A stretch of DNA of 57,267 nucleotides, from contig CANKMW010000060.1 in NCBI GenBank assembly GCA_947483555.1, positions 1-57,267 of the forward strand, written 5' to 3'. The notes beneath the pieces are model-generated. The model saw only the letters and a list, made by a program, of their open reading frames with translations. It searched no databases and was not told where the DNA came from. Origin of the DNA: Myxococcales bacterium. Its GTDB lineage: Bacteria; Myxococcota_A; Polyangia; Haliangiales; Haliangiaceae. Both the position numbers and the translations under genes were made by a program. Of the stretch, positions 34,666 to 42,227 are shown one piece after another (the stretch's first letter is position 1; every line of letters starts with the position of its first letter).

Positions 34666-37470
34666 ATGCGAACCGAACGGGGATTGTCTCGGCTGACCAT
34701 GGCCGTCATCGCGCTCGGGCTCGCCACCGCGACCGCTCGCGCCGACCTGGCCACCGGCCGCGATCGACTCACCGGCGGCGACTACAAGGCCGCCATCGGG
34801 GAGCTCGCCAAGGTCAGCGGCAAGGATCGCGTCGCGGCGCGGCTGCTCATGGTCAAGGCGCAGCTCGCGATCGGCGATACCGGCGGCGCCGAGGTCACCG
34901 CCACCGCGCTGGCCAAGGACAAGGATCTCAAGATCGCCGCCGACGGCGCGGTGGCGCTTGCCGAGGTGTTGCGCTCGGTCGGCCGCTACGCGGAGGCGCG
35001 AGCCCAGGTCGAGCCGGTGGTGCAGCGCGATCCGGCGCACCGCGCCGCCCGCCGGCTGCTGGCCACCGTGCTCGACGACACCGGCCAGGTGGTCGCCGCT
35101 CGCGCGCTGTGGAAGCGCACCATCGACGAGTACGACGCCAAGGCGATCGACCTCGACGACCCGGCCCAGCTCTCCGAGCTCGCCGAGGCCGCCCGCGCGC
35201 GGTCGGAGTTCGAGCTCGCCAACGACGTCTACCGCGAGCTCCAGAACCTGGCCCCCCAGCTGACCGACGCCGGCGTGGCCTGGGCCTACCTGTTCATGCA
35301 GAAGTACTCGTCGGCGCTGGCCGAGGAGACCTTCGACGAGGTGTTCAAGGTCAACCCCAACCACCCCGACGCCCACGCCGGCATGGCGGCGGCGCTGCTC
35401 GAGAGCCGCTACGATCTCGCCGCCGCCCGTCACCACCTCGAGAAGGCGCTGGTGCAGAACAAGCGCCACGTGCGCGCCCTGCTGGTGCGGGCGCTGATCG
35501 AGGTCGACCAGAACCAGTGGGAGGCGGCCAAGAAGACCCTGGCCGAGGTGCTGGCGGTCAACCCTCAACACGTCGAGGCCTTCGCCATGCTGGCGACGAT
35601 TGCCTGGCTTCGCGACGACACCAGGACGTTCGAGGCCGAGAAACAGAAAGCGTTCACCGTCAACCCGGCCTACGCCGAGTTCCACCGCATCGTGGCCCGC
35701 TCGGCGGTGCGCGAGCATCGCTACGCCGAAGCCGTCGAGCTCGAGAAGGAGGCGGTGAAGCTGAAGCCCGATTACTACGAGGCGATGAGCGGCGCCGGGC
35801 TCGGCTACCTGCGGCTCGGCGACGAGAAGGCCGGCATCGACTGGCTCGACAGGTCGTGGGAGGGCGACAAGTACAACGTCCGCACCTACAACACGCGCAA
35901 CCTCTTCAAGGACACGATCCCCAAGGAGTACGTGTTCTCGTCCTCGAAGTCGTTCAAGATCCGCTACCACAAGGACGAACAGAAGCTGCTGGCGCGCTAC
36001 CTCGAGCCGGTGCTCGAGCGCGCGTTCGCCGACATGAGCAAGCGCTACGGCTTCACGCCCAAGACGCCGGTGGTCCTCGAGCTGTACCAGGAGGCCGACC
36101 ACTACAGCGTGCGCACCGTCGGCCTGCCCAACCTGGGCGCGCTCGGGGTCTGCTTCGGCCAGGTCATCACCGCGATGTCACCGTCGAACGGCGATATCAA
36201 CTGGGGCATGGTGCTGGTGCACGAGCTCGGCCACGTGTTCGCGATCCAGCTCTCCAATCAGCGCGTGCCGCGCTGGTACACCGAAGGGCTGTCCGAGTAC
36301 GAGACGCTGATCGCCAACCCGGCCTGGCGGCGCGAGAACGACGCCGACGTCTACGGCGCGCTGGTCGACAAGACGTTGCCATCGGTCACCGAGATCAACT
36401 ACCAGTTCGTGCAACCCGACGCCCAGAAGGTCGTGGTCGCGTACTACCTGTCGTCGGTGTTGATGGAGTACATCGCGCAGACCTACGGCTTCCCCAAGAT
36501 CGTCCTCGGGCTGAAGCTGTTCGGGCAGGGCAAGGAGACCGCCGAGGTGGTCGAGCAGATCACCGGCCGCAAGGTCGCCGAGTTCGACGCCGACTTCCGC
36601 GCCTACCTCGAGCTGCGCCTGGCGCCGTACAAGGGCACGTTCCGGCTGCCGTCGGACGGACTGAACGACCTGCTGGCGCTCGAGATCGCCGCTGACGCCA
36701 AGCCCAGGGACGCCGTGGTCCGCGCCCGGCTGGCACTTGGCCACTACTACGCGGGCGATGCCGAGAAAGCGGGTGCGGCGGCGCAGGCCGCGCTGGCCAT
36801 CGACGCCAAGCAACCGATCGCCATCTACGTGATGGCGGAGATCAACCTGCGCCAGGGCGCGCCCGACAAGAGCCGGGCCCAGTTCGAGCAGCTGGTGACC
36901 GCCGGCCACGACAACTTCGACATCCGCTCGCGCCTGGCGCAGATCGCCAAGAGCGAGGGCCGGGCCGGCGATGTCGAGCAGCAGATGTGCGCCGCCAAAC
37001 GCCTCGATCCCGAGCGCAGCTACCCGTACTCGGAGCTGGCCGAGCTGTACAAGGCGGCCGGGCGGACGGCGGCGGCGCTGGCCGAGCTCGAGCACTACGT
37101 GATGCTCGAGCAGATGCAGGTGGCGCCGCTCAAGGAGCTGGCGACCGAGTACGCCAAGCTCGGCAGCTGGGCGAAGGTGCGGACCTACGGCGAGATGGCG
37201 CTCTACATCTTCCCCGCCGACCCCGAGATGCTGCTCTTGCTCGGCAAGGCCTACCTCGAGACCGGCGACGGCAAGCAGGCGCTGTACAGCTACGACAGCG
37301 CGCTGCTGGTCAACCCGCCGTTGCGGCGGCCGGCGATCGCGCACATCGGGCGCGCCCGCGCGTTCCTGGCCCTGGGTGACAAGGCCAAGGCCAAGGCGGC
37401 GCTCGCGCTGGCGAGCAAGACCGAGCCCGGCCATGCCGAGGTCGTCGAGCTCAAGCCCCTGGTGAAGTAG
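34666..37470 (+). CDS. TPR protein with MA-clan (gluzincin-type) metallopeptidase domain
   Basis: A 934-residue exported protein with signal peptide 1-26 (MAVIALGLATATARA). TPR arrays cover about 30-400 and 650-930. Between them a peptidase-MA-like domain (about 425-640) has the zinc motif HELGH (His519-Glu520-His523), followed 17 residues later by WYTEGLSEYE, where Glu540 fits the third ligand of gluzincins. Catalytic residues are therefore complete. TPR-flanked MA peptidases of this kind are common in myxobacteria, but their substrates are not known. The start is supported by a TTGACT-N17-CAGATT promoter ending 6 nt before the ATG. Monocistronic. Confidence 0.8.
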   Translation: MRTERGLSRLTMAVIALGLATATARADLATGRDRLTGGDYKAAIGELAKVSGKDRVAARLLMVKAQLAIGDTGGAEVTATALAKDKDLKIAADGAVALAEVLRSVGRYAEARAQVEPVVQRDPAHRAARRLLATVLDDTGQVVAARALWKRTIDEYDAKAIDLDDPAQLSELAEAARARSEFELANDVYRELQNLAPQLTDAGVAWAYLFMQKYSSALAEETFDEVFKVNPNHPDAHAGMAAALLESRYDLAAARHHLEKALVQNKRHVRALLVRALIEVDQNQWEAAKKTLAEVLAVNPQHVEAFAMLATIAWLRDDTRTFEAEKQKAFTVNPAYAEFHRIVARSAVREHRYAEAVELEKEAVKLKPDYYEAMSGAGLGYLRLGDEKAGIDWLDRSWEGDKYNVRTYNTRNLFKDTIPKEYVFSSSKSFKIRYHKDEQKLLARYLEPVLERAFADMSKRYGFTPKTPVVLELYQEADHYSVRTVGLPNLGALGVCFGQVITAMSPSNGDINWGMVLVHELGHVFAIQLSNQRVPRWYTEGLSEYETLIANPAWRRENDADVYGALVDKTLPSVTEINYQFVQPDAQKVVVAYYLSSVLMEYIAQTYGFPKIVLGLKLFGQGKETAEVVEQITGRKVAEFDADFRAYLELRLAPYKGTFRLPSDGLNDLLALEIAADAKPRDAVVRARLALGHYYAGDAEKAGAAAQAALAIDAKQPIAIYVMAEINLRQGAPDKSRAQFEQLVTAGHDNFDIRSRLAQIAKSEGRAGDVEQQMCAAKRLDPERSYPYSELAELYKAAGRTAAALAELEHYVMLEQMQVAPLKELATEYAKLGSWAKVRTYGEMALYIFPADPEMLLLLGKAYLETGDGKQALYSYDSALLVNPPLRRPAIAHIGRARAFLALGDKAKAKAALALASKTEPGHAEVVELKPLVK

Positions 37471-37704
37471 GGCTTCGGCGGCGAGCCGGGACGGCCGCAC
37501 GCCGAGGAGCGCGCGCTGTCAGGGGGCCGGTCGAGGCCGATCTGCACCACCGTGCCCGATCGATCACCTGGCTGCGCAGCTTGCGTCCCAAGCCGGCCCA
37601 GGGCTCGCGCACTTGCCGCGGCACGGCCGGTGCACAGGGCGTCGGGCAGTCGCGGACGCCGAATGCCCGGTGCCCGCCCCGTGAATCGAGTCCAGGAGAG
37701 AAGC

Positions 37705-38127
37705 ATGATGAAGCGTCTACGTTCGTCCGCGATCATCGCGGCGGTGACGGTGGTCGGCGGTTGCGCCGAGTTTGCAACGGATCCCATCACCATCGAGCGC
37801 CGGTTCGACGGCGCGATCGTTCGCACCCAGGTGGGTGCCGACGGCGACATGACCGCCGCGGTGCACGCTGACAAGTCGGGGCCGGCGGCGGTCCTCGCCT
37901 GGAACACCGCTGACGCCAGTGGTGCGCTGTCGGTGGCGGATCGCGACATCAGCGTCGCCTTCGACCAGCCGACTCCGCTGTCGGCCGAGGAGGTGAGCGA
38001 GCTCGCCTACGAGCTGTGGCGTGGATTGCCCGACGCCGATCAACCGGAGAAGCGCATCTGCGTCGGTGGTCCGACATGGGAGTGCTGCGTCGGCTGGCCC
38101 TCGATCTTCAGCTGCCATTCTTTCTGA
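37705..38127 (+). CDS. Small lipoprotein with Cys-rich tail, copy 1
   Basis: A 140-residue lipoprotein: signal IIAAVTVVGGC (lipobox near Cys18). The mature part (about 20-110) is a charged, beta-looking domain (ITIERRFDGAIVRTQVG, then EVSELAYELWRGLPDAD). The C-terminal 22 residues form a compact Cys/Trp tail (RICVGGPTWECCVGW, then SCHSF). The same plan (lipobox, beta domain, AYExWRG, short linker, ECCxG tail ending in C plus aromatic residues) recurs in the next gene. CAGGAGAG (37692-37699) supports the second of adjacent ATG codons or the first at 37705. The 234 bp upstream (37471-37704) hold no recognised gene. Confidence 0.7.
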   Translation: MMKRLRSSAIIAAVTVVGGCAEFATDPITIERRFDGAIVRTQVGADGDMTAAVHADKSGPAAVLAWNTADASGALSVADRDISVAFDQPTPLSAEEVSELAYELWRGLPDADQPEKRICVGGPTWECCVGWPSIFSCHSF

Positions 38128-38143
38128 CCCAGGAGAAGACCAG

Positions 38144-38587
38144 ATGAACACGACAACCACGATCCTGATGACCCTCACCGTCGCCTTCGGCGCGGCGGCG
38201 TGCGCCGAGACCGAATCGGCGAGCGTCGATGCCGTCGAGCTGACCTTCAAGGACGCCGTCGTCCACGCCCACGCGCTGGGCGCCGATCAGGTCCGCGCCG
38301 ACGTGACCGATCACGACGGCGCGGTGCAAGCGTCCCTGGTCTGGGACCAGGCGCGCGGCGAGGGCGTGCTCGACGACCACGCCGGCGCCCGCAGCGAGCG
38401 CATCGCACTCGACGGCGAGGCCGTCGCGCTGCCGCTCGAGCTGGTGGCCGAGATGGCCTACGAGAGCTGGCGCGGCCGCGACGACGACAAGCTGCGCTAC
38501 GGCGACTGCTACTGGGCGGGCACCACCGGCGGCGGCATCGAGTGCTGCTGGGGCAACCGCGGCTGGAACTGCATCGTCTGGAACTGA
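38144..38587 (+). CDS. Small lipoprotein with Cys-rich tail, copy 2
   Basis: A 147-residue lipoprotein, signal MTLTVAFGAAAC (Cys20). It is a diverged paralogue of the preceding gene: VELTFKDAVVHAHALGADQV and MAYESWRGRDDDK correspond to the same positions, and the C-terminus reads CYWAGTTGGGIECCWGN, then WNCIVWN. Four tail cysteines with Gly and Trp could form a disulfide knot. CAGGAGAAG (38130-38138) is its ribosome site; the 16-bp gap makes a two-gene operon. No modification or export genes are adjacent, so a ribosomally made peptide role is speculative. Confidence 0.7.
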   Translation: MNTTTTILMTLTVAFGAAACAETESASVDAVELTFKDAVVHAHALGADQVRADVTDHDGAVQASLVWDQARGEGVLDDHAGARSERIALDGEAVALPLELVAEMAYESWRGRDDDKLRYGDCYWAGTTGGGIECCWGNRGWNCIVWN

Positions 38588-38623
38588 CGCGACCGCATCG
38601 CGGGCGGGTCACGGCGACGCCGC

Positions 38624-39556
38624 TCAAGCCGCTCGTGACGTCGCTCTTCTGCGCACCGGCCGCGGCTCGGGAACCAGCAAGCGCGCGACCGCGTCGATGG
38701 CGAGCTGACCCGGGCGGCGGCCGACACCGCCGGCGTGGCGGGCGGCGAAGATCTCGATCGGCGGCAGCGCCAGCACCGGGAGCTGGCGCAACTCACCGGC
38801 GGCGACGTGGGGCGTCGCGGTGACGTCGGGCAAGACCGTCACCAGCGCGCCCGACAGCGCCACCATGAGGTTCGAGCGCAGCATCGTGATGCGCATGCCG
38901 ACCTTGCGCGGCACGTCCGACGGCCAGCCGTCCTGGACCCGGCCGGTGTCGCCGATGCGCGGCACCGAGAACGGGTGGGCGAGCACGTCGGCCAGCGCCG
39001 GCTTGCGGGCCGTGAACAACGGGTGGCCGCGGCCGCAGTAGATCGACGCCCCGATCTGGCCCAGGCGCTCGACGACGATCTCCTCGGCGGTGACCTCCTC
39101 GTACCAGAAGGCGACGTCGAGCAGGCCGCGGACCAGCAGGGTCGCCGCCTCGGCCGGGCCCAGCACCGCATGCTCGGGCGTCAGGGCGGGATGCGCGCGC
39201 TTGAGCTCGACCAGGGCCGGCACCACGAAGTGATCGGTGAGCACGCCGAGCGAGGACACGCGCAGCGGGCCGAGGAACGGATCGCCCAGGCTCTCCGACA
39301 GGCCGGCATCGACGTCGCGGGTGGCGGCGCGCACCGCGTCGCGCAGGGCGGTGCCGGCAGCGTTGAGCACCAGACCGCGACCCACGCGGTTGAACACCGG
39401 CGTGCCGAGCGCGTCCTCGAGCAGGCGCAGCGTGCGCGACACCGCGGCCGGCGTCAGCGCCAGCCGCCGGGCGGCGGCGACCACCGAGCCGGTCTCGGCG
39501 ACCTCGGCGAAGGTCGGCAGCCAGTTCCACAGGTTTCGGCGGAGCGCGGTGAGCAT
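38624..39556 (-). CDS. LysR-type transcriptional regulator
   Basis: A 310-residue LysR regulator. The N-terminal winged helix is clear (about 8-65: FAEVAETGSVVAAARRLALT, PAAVSRTLRLLEDALGTPVF, NRVGRGLVLNAAG). The effector domain (about 90-290) has family strands (PLRVSSLGVLTDHFVVPAL, LLVRGLLDVAFWYEE, GLPDVTATPHVAAGELRQL-like positions). ATG 39556 has AAGGA (minus strand, 39568-39564) 7 nt upstream. Divergent from the intradiol-dioxygenase-like gene across an 83-bp AT-rich gap, the usual arrangement for a LysR activator and its target. Confidence 0.9.
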   Translation of the reverse strand: MLTALRRNLWNWLPTFAEVAETGSVVAAARRLALTPAAVSRTLRLLEDALGTPVFNRVGRGLVLNAAGTALRDAVRAATRDVDAGLSESLGDPFLGPLRVSSLGVLTDHFVVPALVELKRAHPALTPEHAVLGPAEAATLLVRGLLDVAFWYEEVTAEEIVVERLGQIGASIYCGRGHPLFTARKPALADVLAHPFSVPRIGDTGRVQDGWPSDVPRKVGMRITMLRSNLMVALSGALVTVLPDVTATPHVAAGELRQLPVLALPPIEIFAARHAGGVGRRPGQLAIDAVARLLVPEPRPVRRRATSRAA

Positions 39557-39639
39557 TCAGGATTCCTTGATTATATAGTCATAAAGTATCTCTTTTGTTG
39601 TTGAAGCAACAGCGGCACTGTGGCGCGGTGAGGTCCTCG
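39557..39639. promoter_or_regulatory. AT-rich divergent regulatory region (LysR / dioxygenase)
   Basis: The gap holds a minus-strand TATAAT (39575-39570) next to the lysR ribosome site, a GATACT further up, and an inverted repeat TGTTG-ttgaag-CAACA (39596-39611). The inverted repeat is a candidate LysR site near the dioxygenase start. The AT content is strikingly above the surroundings. Confidence 0.45.
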
Positions 39640-40332
39640 ATGTTGCACCGCGCTGGTCGCCTCGATCCGCGGCTCGATCGCCGCGCGCTGCTCCGTCTGC
39701 TCGGTGGCGCGTCCGCGGGCGCCGCCGGCCTGGCGCTGTTCGGTGCCTGTGGCGACGGCGGCGGCCCAGGCGGCGACCTCGACGCCCGCATCCTGTCCGA
39801 TGGCGCCGTCTGCCGTGCCACCACCGCCGACGTGCTCGGCCCGTACCACCGCGCTGGGGCGCCGTCGCGCATGATGATCGCGGCGGCCACCGAAGCCGGT
39901 GACCGCCTGGCCCTCGATGGCGTGGTGCTCGCCGACGACTGCGCCACACCGCTGGTCGGCGCCATGCTCGACGTCTGGCAGGCCGACGCCAGCGGCGCCT
40001 ATCACGAACCGACCGCCGCCGGCGGCCCCTATCGACTGCGCGGCAAGCTGGCGACGGCCGCCGACGGCACCTGGATGCTCGACACCGTCCGCCCCGGCAA
40101 CTACCAGACCGGGCCCGGCGCATGGCGGCCGGCCCACGTGCACGTCATCGTCTCGCACCCTGGCTACCGCACCGTGACGACGCAGCTCTACTTCGCAGGC
40201 GATCCGTACCTGCCGCCCAACGACAGCTGCACCTCGTGCGGCTCCGACGATCCGGCGCGCATCATCGCGCTCACGCCCCGCGCCGGCGGCGGCCTCGCCG
40301 GCGCGCTCCGCGTCGTGCTCGCGCGGGTCTGA
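39640..40332 (+). CDS. Intradiol ring-cleavage dioxygenase-like lipoprotein
   Basis: A 230-residue protein of the protocatechuate/catechol dioxygenase superfamily. Fe(III) ligand candidates are Tyr121 (GAYHEP), Tyr155 (GNYQTGPG), His166 and His168 (RPAHVHVIV), with spacing close to that of known intradiol enzymes. The N-terminus carries a twin-arginine pattern (DRRALLRLLGG, 13-23) and lipobox FGAC (Cys37), so it is probably exported by Tat and lipidated, unlike the cytosolic catabolic enzymes. The ATG at 39640 is chosen because GTGAGGTCC precedes it; TTG codons upstream are unlikely. Probable target of the divergent LysR regulator. Substrate unknown. Confidence 0.8.
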   Translation: MLHRAGRLDPRLDRRALLRLLGGASAGAAGLALFGACGDGGGPGGDLDARILSDGAVCRATTADVLGPYHRAGAPSRMMIAAATEAGDRLALDGVVLADDCATPLVGAMLDVWQADASGAYHEPTAAGGPYRLRGKLATAADGTWMLDTVRPGNYQTGPGAWRPAHVHVIVSHPGYRTVTTQLYFAGDPYLPPNDSCTSCGSDDPARIIALTPRAGGGLAGALRVVLARV

Positions 40333-40455
40333 CGGCCATCGCGCGCACGGTCTGCACCGTGTTGGTCGCTGGCGCAGCCCTTGCGCGACGGCGGCCGCGC
40401 GGCGGCCCGAACCCGAGGCAGCGGTCGGCGCGACTCGTGCAATCCCTCTTGCTCG

Positions 40456-40860
40456 ATGAAGAGCGTGCCCACCATCCAGCGCTACATGTCCACCAGTCCG
40501 TACACGATCGGCGCCGAGCAATCGCTCCGCACCGCCGACAACCTGATGCGGGAGCAGGGCATCCGACACCTGCCGGTCCTGCACGGCAACCGACTGGTCG
40601 GCGTGATCTCCAACCGCGACGTCGCGATCATCATGTCGCTCGACGGCGTCGACCCCGACAAGATCACCGTCGAGGACGCCATGACCCAGGATGTCATCTC
40701 GGTGTCGCCCGACGCGCCGCTCGACGAGGTCGCCGCGATGATGGCCGAGCGCAAGGCCGGCTCGGTGGTGGTGGAGCAGAACCACAAGGTGGTGGGCATC
40801 TTCACGACGGTCGACGGCATGACCGCGCTGGTCGAGGTGCTCCGAGCGCGCTTCAAGTAG
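40456..40860 (+). CDS. Two-CBS-domain protein
   Basis: A 134-residue protein made almost entirely of two CBS domains: IQRYMSTSPYTIGAEQSLRT with GIRHLPVLHGNRLVGVISNR, and AMTQDVISVSPDAPLDEVAA with KAGSVVVEQNHKVVGIFTTV. CBS pairs bind adenosyl nucleotides and regulate partner proteins. ATG 40456 (MKSVPTIQRYM) is chosen over in-frame codons up to 75 bp upstream, which would add an Arg/Gly-rich segment unlike the family. No operon partner can be named. Confidence 0.88.
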   Translation: MKSVPTIQRYMSTSPYTIGAEQSLRTADNLMREQGIRHLPVLHGNRLVGVISNRDVAIIMSLDGVDPDKITVEDAMTQDVISVSPDAPLDEVAAMMAERKAGSVVVEQNHKVVGIFTTVDGMTALVEVLRARFK

Positions 40861-40894
40861 CGAGGCCATTTCGCTTCGGCCGGCCGCGCTCATT

Positions 40895-40907
40895 GGTCCA
40901 GTGGACC
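40895..40907. promoter_or_regulatory. Palindrome GGTCCA-g-TGGACC upstream of the FAD gene
   Basis: A perfect 6+1+6 dyad 26 bp before the ATG at 40934, in the 73-bp gap after the CBS gene. Possible operator or terminator; no T-run follows. Confidence 0.3.
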
Positions 40908-40933
40908 GGCCGGTGGCGTGTTAGTACGGGCTG

Positions 40934-42211
40934 ATGTCCCTTCCGACCTCGGTCGATGTGGCGATCGTCGGTGCCGGCACCAGCGGCGCGGCCGCGGCGC
41001 GCTACTTCGCCGAAGGCGGGGCGAGCGTGGTGTGCGTCGAGCGGCGGCCGCTCGCGGAGGCCGGTGCGCGCTGGGTCAACGGCATCACGAGGACGGCGCT
41101 GGCCGAGGCGGCGATCGACCTGCCGCGCAGCGCGACCTTCGGCCAGCCGCATCCGTTCCACCTGGTGACCAACACCGGTCGCGTCACCGTCCGCGATCAC
41201 GATGTGATCGACGTCGACATGCGGGCGCTGGTGGCGCTGCTGCAGGATCAAGCCCAGACCGCCGGCGCCGTGCTCGCCGGCGAGACCACGGTTGGCGGCC
41301 GCGACGGCGACACCCTGGTCACCGATCGGGGCCGGGTTCGCGCCCGCTGGATCGTCGACGCGTCCGGGCTCGCGGGCGCCCGCCTGCTCGATCAGCCGAT
41401 CCTCGACACGTCGCATCTGTGCGCGGCGGCGCAGGCGGTGCACGAGGTGCGCGATCGTGACGCCGCCCGGGCGTGGTTCGAGGCCGCCGGGGTTCCGGCC
41501 GGCGAGGTGTGTGCGCGGCTCGGCGTCGCCGGCGGCTTCTCGGTGCTCAACGTCCGCCTCCACGACGGCGCCGACACGGTCGGCATCCTGACCGGCTCGA
41601 TCCCGGCGCTCGGCTTTCCGTCGGGCAAGGCGATCCTCGACCAGCTGGTCCGCGAGCAGTCGTGGATCGGCGCCCGCGTGTTCGGCGGCCAGGGCGCGAT
41701 CCCGTTGCGTCGACCCTACGACCGTCTGGCGCGCGACAACGTGGCCTTGCTCGGCGACGCGGCGTGCCAGGTGTTCCCGGCCCACGGCTCGGGCATCGGC
41801 GCCGGCATCCTGGCCGCCAAGCTGCTCGCCGACACGCTCGGTGGCGGCGGCGCGCTACGCGACTACGAGGTGGCGTGGCACCGCCGCTGGGGCGGCCTGT
41901 TCGCGGCCTACGACGCGTTCCGGCGCTGGAACCAGACCATGGATCCCCAGCTGCTCGACGAGCTGATGGCGGTCGGCGTGATCGACGCGACGTTCGCGCG
42001 CGCCGGGCTCGATCAGGCGATGCCGAAGCTGTCGCTGGCGGCGCTGTCGCCCAAGGCGCGCGCCCTCGGACGCCGGCTCGGGCTGGTGCCGGGGCTGGCG
42101 CGGGTCGCTGCGCAGGTCGGCGCCGTTCACTTGCTCAGCGCCATCTATCCCCGCAGCGAGCGCAGGCTCGGAGCGTGGAGCCTGGGCATGGCGCGCGTGC
42201 TGGCGGTGTGA
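40934..42211 (+). CDS. FAD-dependent oxidoreductase, geranylgeranyl-reductase/FixC-like
   Basis: A 425-residue flavoprotein. The N-terminal dinucleotide motif is VGAGTSGAAAARYF (about 12-25) with a terminal acidic residue in VCVERRPL. The second FAD motif is DNVALLGDAACQVFPAHGSG (about 270-290), typical of the geranylgeranyl reductase/FixC/tryptophan halogenase group. The C-terminal third is helical (WHRRWGGLFAAYDAFRRWNQ). No signal peptide. It might hydrogenate isoprenoids or oxidise a secondary metabolite; no biosynthetic cluster surrounds it. Convergent with the GH92 gene, 16 bp between stops. Confidence 0.8.
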   Translation: MSLPTSVDVAIVGAGTSGAAAARYFAEGGASVVCVERRPLAEAGARWVNGITRTALAEAAIDLPRSATFGQPHPFHLVTNTGRVTVRDHDVIDVDMRALVALLQDQAQTAGAVLAGETTVGGRDGDTLVTDRGRVRARWIVDASGLAGARLLDQPILDTSHLCAAAQAVHEVRDRDAARAWFEAAGVPAGEVCARLGVAGGFSVLNVRLHDGADTVGILTGSIPALGFPSGKAILDQLVREQSWIGARVFGGQGAIPLRRPYDRLARDNVALLGDAACQVFPAHGSGIGAGILAAKLLADTLGGGGALRDYEVAWHRRWGGLFAAYDAFRRWNQTMDPQLLDELMAVGVIDATFARAGLDQAMPKLSLAALSPKARALGRRLGLVPGLARVAAQVGAVHLLSAIYPRSERRLGAWSLGMARVLAV

Positions 42212-42227
42212 GCGCCCGCCGGCGGCC

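Noticed and set aside
38144..38587. Lasso, lanthipeptide or sactipeptide cluster around the Cys-tailed lipoproteins
   Set aside because: No modification enzyme, leader peptidase or exporter lies next to them, and both have Sec lipoprotein signals.
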